Source of the DNA: Bacteroidales bacterium
Lineage (GTDB): Bacteria > Bacteroidota > Bacteroidia > Bacteroidales > VadinHA17
DNA: 24,564 bases
Direction of reading: 5' to 3'
Assembly: GCA_015486475.1 (NCBI GenBank)
Contig: WFRO01000228.1
Span: 1 to 24,564 of the forward strand
Position 1 is the stretch's first letter. Every line of letters begins with the position of its first letter. Both the position numbers and the translations under genes were made by a program. Below the pieces are notes generated by a model, which was not told where the DNA came from, did not search any database, and saw only the letters and a list, made by a program, of their open reading frames with translations. Shown one piece after another: positions 22,098 through 24,564 of this stretch.

Positions 22098-23648
22098 TTA
22101 CCCCTTCTTCCTTATCTTCAGCGGCTGGCCGGGATGGATCTTGTCGTAACGCGAGAGGTGGTTGAGACGCAGGATGTCCTGCTCCGTCACGCCGTCAAAT
22201 TTACGGGCAATCTCCCAGATGGTATCACCGGGACGTACATGGTAATACTCATAATTGCTGTCCAGCTTTGTATTCGTGGCCACAGGCTGCGACTGTGTCA
22301 CGGGATTTCCTGTCCGGCGTTGTTTCTCCGCAAAGGACATGGTATTGAATTTCTTGTAATAAGATACCTTGTTCTTCGGGACATACACGACCAGGTGCTG
22401 ACCCACACGGATGAGGTTGTGCCGTATATGGTTCCAGTAACGCAGGTCGGACACCCGTACATGGAACCACTCGGATATGAACCCCAGGTTGTCTCCCTGT
22501 TTAACGGTATAGTAGATCTTCACCCTTCCTTTTGGCGGCGGCGGATTGTAACGCGTATATTTAGGGGCCAGCGTTTTTTTCGAAGGATCAAAAAAGATGG
22601 AATCCTTGTAGGTGAAGATGGAGTCCTGCAGGTCGATGAAATTGCCGGTATACTGCATCGGCAGGACCAGTGTATAAGGCTTTATGCTGCCCGGGATGAT
22701 ATCGTACCGGTACTGCGGGTTCATATCCCTGAGCTGTTGCAGGGGGATGTGCAGCACTTCGGCGACCTGTTTCAGGTGAAGATCTTCCGAGATGATGAGG
22801 GTGTCCCTCGTCACCGGGATGTCAATGGGGATGGGCTTCAGACCATGATCGGGGTAGTAGTTCATCACATAGGTGGCAGCGATGAATGCCGGCACATAAC
22901 CCCTGGTCTCGCGCGGCAGCCGGTAGTAGATCTTCCAGTAATCGCGCACACCTCCCGAACGGCGAATGGCCTTGTTGACATTGCCGGGACCGCAGTTGTA
23001 GGCTGCGATCACAAGTGTCCAGTCGTGGAACATCTCGTACATATCCTTGAGATACTGGGCAGCCGCCTCCGTAGAACGGATGGGGTCACGCCGCTCGTCC
23101 ACGAGCGAGTTGATGGTGAGGCCGTACATGCGGCCGGTGCCATACATGAACTGCCACAGGCCCACAGCACCGGCCCTGGAACGGGCCCGCGGGTTGAGCG
23201 CCGACTCTATGACCGCCATGTACTTCAGCTCCACGGGCAAACCCTCGCGGTCGAAGATCTCTTCGATCATCGGGAAATAATAATCCCGCAACCCCAGCAT
23301 CACCTCCATCTTATCTTTCTTCTTCTGGGTATACACATTGATATAGTTCCGGACAATGGTGTTGTAGGATAGCGTAACAATGCTGGGGATATTTTGCAGA
23401 CGTTCTATGTATACCGTATCGGAACACTGTGATGGCAGACTGTCAGCCTCATAAGCGCTCTCCACCAGTGAGGTGTCACGCAGTGACTGCCTTACATAAA
23501 AGAGGTTTAGCAGACTGTCCAGGTTCTCGGAAAAATTGACCTCTGCGCCATCCGGTTTCCCTTTTATCGTATCAGTTTTGGGGACAGTTGCCTGCAGCGG
23601 CAGCAACATACCCGTCAGCATCAATACCAGGATCATCGTTCTTGTCAT
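22098..23648 (-). CDS. mltD: LysM-domain lytic transglycosylase, MltD-like
   Basis: 516 residues with an N-terminal signal sequence (MILVLMLTGMLLPLQA). It should cut the glycan strands of peptidoglycan in the periplasm, leaving 1,6-anhydro ends. The SLT domain covers about residues 120-260: YMAVIESALNP holds the catalytic Glu148, GAVGLWQFM and AAYNCGPGNV are the other standard motifs. Two clear LysM repeats follow (from YYTVKQGDNLGFISEWF, about 377-420, and YYHVRPGDTIWEIARKF, about 466 to the end), with a weaker LysM-like stretch near 280-325. The length fits Bacteroidota MltD homologues. It lies 35 nt behind the DUF5683 gene on the same strand; parB, DUF5683, mltD is a gene order often seen in Bacteroidota. 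The gene symbol is by domain likeness. Confidence 0.93.
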   Translation of the reverse strand: MTRTMILVLMLTGMLLPLQATVPKTDTIKGKPDGAEVNFSENLDSLLNLFYVRQSLRDTSLVESAYEADSLPSQCSDTVYIERLQNIPSIVTLSYNTIVRNYINVYTQKKKDKMEVMLGLRDYYFPMIEEIFDREGLPVELKYMAVIESALNPRARSRAGAVGLWQFMYGTGRMYGLTINSLVDERRDPIRSTEAAAQYLKDMYEMFHDWTLVIAAYNCGPGNVNKAIRRSGGVRDYWKIYYRLPRETRGYVPAFIAATYVMNYYPDHGLKPIPIDIPVTRDTLIISEDLHLKQVAEVLHIPLQQLRDMNPQYRYDIIPGSIKPYTLVLPMQYTGNFIDLQDSIFTYKDSIFFDPSKKTLAPKYTRYNPPPPKGRVKIYYTVKQGDNLGFISEWFHVRVSDLRYWNHIRHNLIRVGQHLVVYVPKNKVSYYKKFNTMSFAEKQRRTGNPVTQSQPVATNTKLDSNYEYYHVRPGDTIWEIARKFDGVTEQDILRLNHLSRYDKIHPGQPLKIRKKG

Positions 23649-23683
23649 ATCTTTTTCTTTCTATCTATATACGAAATTAATAG

Positions 23684-24379
23684 TCAAAATGTTATGCTAC
23701 AGGTTATACCGCCTGCTGCCTGCAGGCCCTGAACAGGACGAACTGCCGGCAATATCCGCATCGACAGGTCAGGGGCAACATCAAAGTGGAAAAGTTGTGC
23801 ATCCACCACCGCATCAAGGATGGTAAGAATGTACCAACCGGCCATACCGATCAGGGAAAGGTCTCTGTTGCGCTTATAAAACTGCATGCCGTCCTTGAGC
23901 TGCTGCTCCATCCAGTCAGAGTTTTGCTTGTTATAGGTGGAAGGATATAATTCCCCTGCATACGTTTTGGGATCGACATCCTTGCTGATGATCGAAAAGT
24001 AACTGGTCGTACCCGGATCATTATCCGTGAAATCAAGGTATGCATCCCTGTAAGAAACGTAATGAGAGTTATTAAAGTATACAAAATACCCCAACGTGGC
24101 AAATCCGGCATAAACGATCGGCACTTTCCAGTACTTGCGATTGTACACCTGACCCAGGCCGGGGAAGACGGCAGAATAGAGGGCTGCCTTGCGTGGGGAA
24201 TGATAAATGTCACTGACAGTTTTCTTTTCCTTCACCCCCGTGATCTGCCCTCCCTCCAGGGGAATAAAGGTACTGTCCTTCTTCTGGGCGGAGACATCCG
24301 GAAAGGAAAACAACAACAATGCCGCCAGCGCGGTGATATATATGACAAAAACTTTTTTCAATTCCCTGTTCCTCTGCAT
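23684..24379 (-). CDS. DUF5683 domain protein, envelope-associated
   Basis: 231 residues. A signal peptide or anchor covers about residues 9-31 (VFVIYITALAALLLFSFPDVSA). The core SPRKAALYSAVFPGLGQVYNRKYWKVPIVYAG is the hallmark of DUF5683: a P-G-L-G-Q-x-Y-N motif followed by a membrane hairpin. A second hydrophobic stretch is at LIGMAGWYILTILDAVVDAQLF near the C-terminus. The biochemical function is unknown. It is regularly found between parB and a LysM lytic transglycosylase in Bacteroidota, as here, which suggests a link to envelope growth or cell division, though that is inference. A -7-like element lies just upstream, so it may have its own promoter besides reading through from parB. Confidence 0.88.
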   Translation of the reverse strand: MQRNRELKKVFVIYITALAALLLFSFPDVSAQKKDSTFIPLEGGQITGVKEKKTVSDIYHSPRKAALYSAVFPGLGQVYNRKYWKVPIVYAGFATLGYFVYFNNSHYVSYRDAYLDFTDNDPGTTSYFSIISKDVDPKTYAGELYPSTYNKQNSDWMEQQLKDGMQFYKRNRDLSLIGMAGWYILTILDAVVDAQLFHFDVAPDLSMRILPAVRPVQGLQAAGGITCSITF

Positions 24380-24397
24380 TCAGACCCTTTCACAATG

Positions 24398-24405
24398 CAA
24401 AGATA
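24398..24405 (-). promoter_or_regulatory. -7 element upstream of the DUF5683 gene
   Basis: TATCTTTG on the minus strand matches TAnnTTTG exactly and lies 18 nt before the ATG. No convincing TTTG is found 19-21 bp upstream, so it may be weak or accidental. Confidence 0.3.
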
Positions 24406-24417
24406 AGGAAATATTGG

Positions 24418-24449
24418 GAACGATGAACGGTGATCGACGAACGATGAAC
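24418..24449 (+). repeat. GAACGATGAAC direct repeat between parB and DUF5683
   Basis: The 11-mer occurs at 24418-24428 and 24439-24449, a 21-bp step (two helical turns), inside the 76-nt gap. Similar low-complexity GATGAAC strings are frequent in such genomes, so function is doubtful. Confidence 0.6.
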
Positions 24450-24455
24450 CGGGAA

Positions 24456-24564
24456 CTACGAACCGGCGGAGCCCAGTTTATCGAATGCCTCCATGATCTT
24501 CTCCAGCTCTTCGGTGCTGGCAAAGGGGATGACGATCTTGCCTTTGCCTTTTTCATTCACGCGG
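24456..24564 (-). CDS. parB: chromosome partitioning protein ParB, C-terminal end only
   Basis: Only the last 35 codons are inside the window; the gene continues beyond the right edge. The fragment contains GKGKIVIPFAS followed by a short acidic helix (TEELEKIMEAFDKL), which matches the C-terminal dimerisation region of Bacteroidota ParB/Spo0J proteins. ParB binds parS sites near the origin, uses CTP to load onto DNA and works with ParA to separate chromosomes. The DUF5683 and lytic transglycosylase genes that follow are its usual neighbours, which strengthens the call. Confidence 0.8.
   Translation of the reverse strand, partial: RVNEKGKGKIVIPFASTEELEKIMEAFDKLGSAGS

Noticed and set aside
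22086..23372. 428-codon plus-strand frame
   Set aside because: It is opposite the SLT/LysM lytic transglycosylase gene, which is clearly the real one.

Overview
The window looks like a chromosomal segment of a Bacteroidota (Bacteroidales-like) genome. The evidence is: several promoters of the Bacteroides type (TTTG about 20 bp before TAnnTTTG), Bacteroidota-typical families (DUF5683, UpxY-like NusG paralogue, Tat-exported Gfo/Idh/MocA protein, lipoprotein GH3), and the right-edge gene order parB, DUF5683, LysM lytic transglycosylase. No plasmid, phage, transposase or CRISPR genes are visible.

Layout. (1) 1-5974, sugar catabolism: a 5'-truncated GH123/DUF4091-type protein on +, convergent with a two-gene minus-strand unit of a lipoprotein GH3 beta-glucosidase and a Tat-exported Gfo/Idh/MocA oxidoreductase. 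(2) 5975-9240, accessory-looking: a repeat block, an orphan mercuric reductase (merA) whose promoter has a perfect palindrome in its spacer, an AT-rich glycosyltransferase-like gene, and tRNA-Val(CAC) followed by a partial second copy of its own 3' end. (3) 9256-17711, glycan assembly: a soluble GT2 gene back to back with the tRNA, a three-gene minus-strand run of large GT-C-like membrane proteins, then a membrane GT2 overlapped by a flippase-like (UPF0104/LPG synthase TM) gene. This is the usual toolkit for lipid-carried sugars used on the outer face of the inner membrane. (4) 17892-21450, an operon of SGNH hydrolase, MBOAT O-acyltransferase and a NusG-like antiterminator, probably for O-acylation of a surface polysaccharide. 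(5) 21451-22097, gene-free, with nested hairpins, a tandem 30-nt repeat and GC-rich palindromes. (6) 22098-24564, housekeeping: LysM lytic transglycosylase, DUF5683 protein and the C-terminus of ParB, suggesting the origin-proximal chromosome.

Regions 3 and 4 together suggest a cell-surface glycan pathway: lipid-linked sugar donors made by the GT2 enzymes, polymer or acceptor glycosylation by the GT-C proteins, and acyl decoration by MBOAT/SGNH. The acceptor cannot be read from the sequence. The least ordinary signals are the merA promoter palindrome, the duplicated tRNA 3' end, the 12-bp-period repeat array behind merA, and two promoters whose -7 elements lie only 4-5 nt before the start codon.
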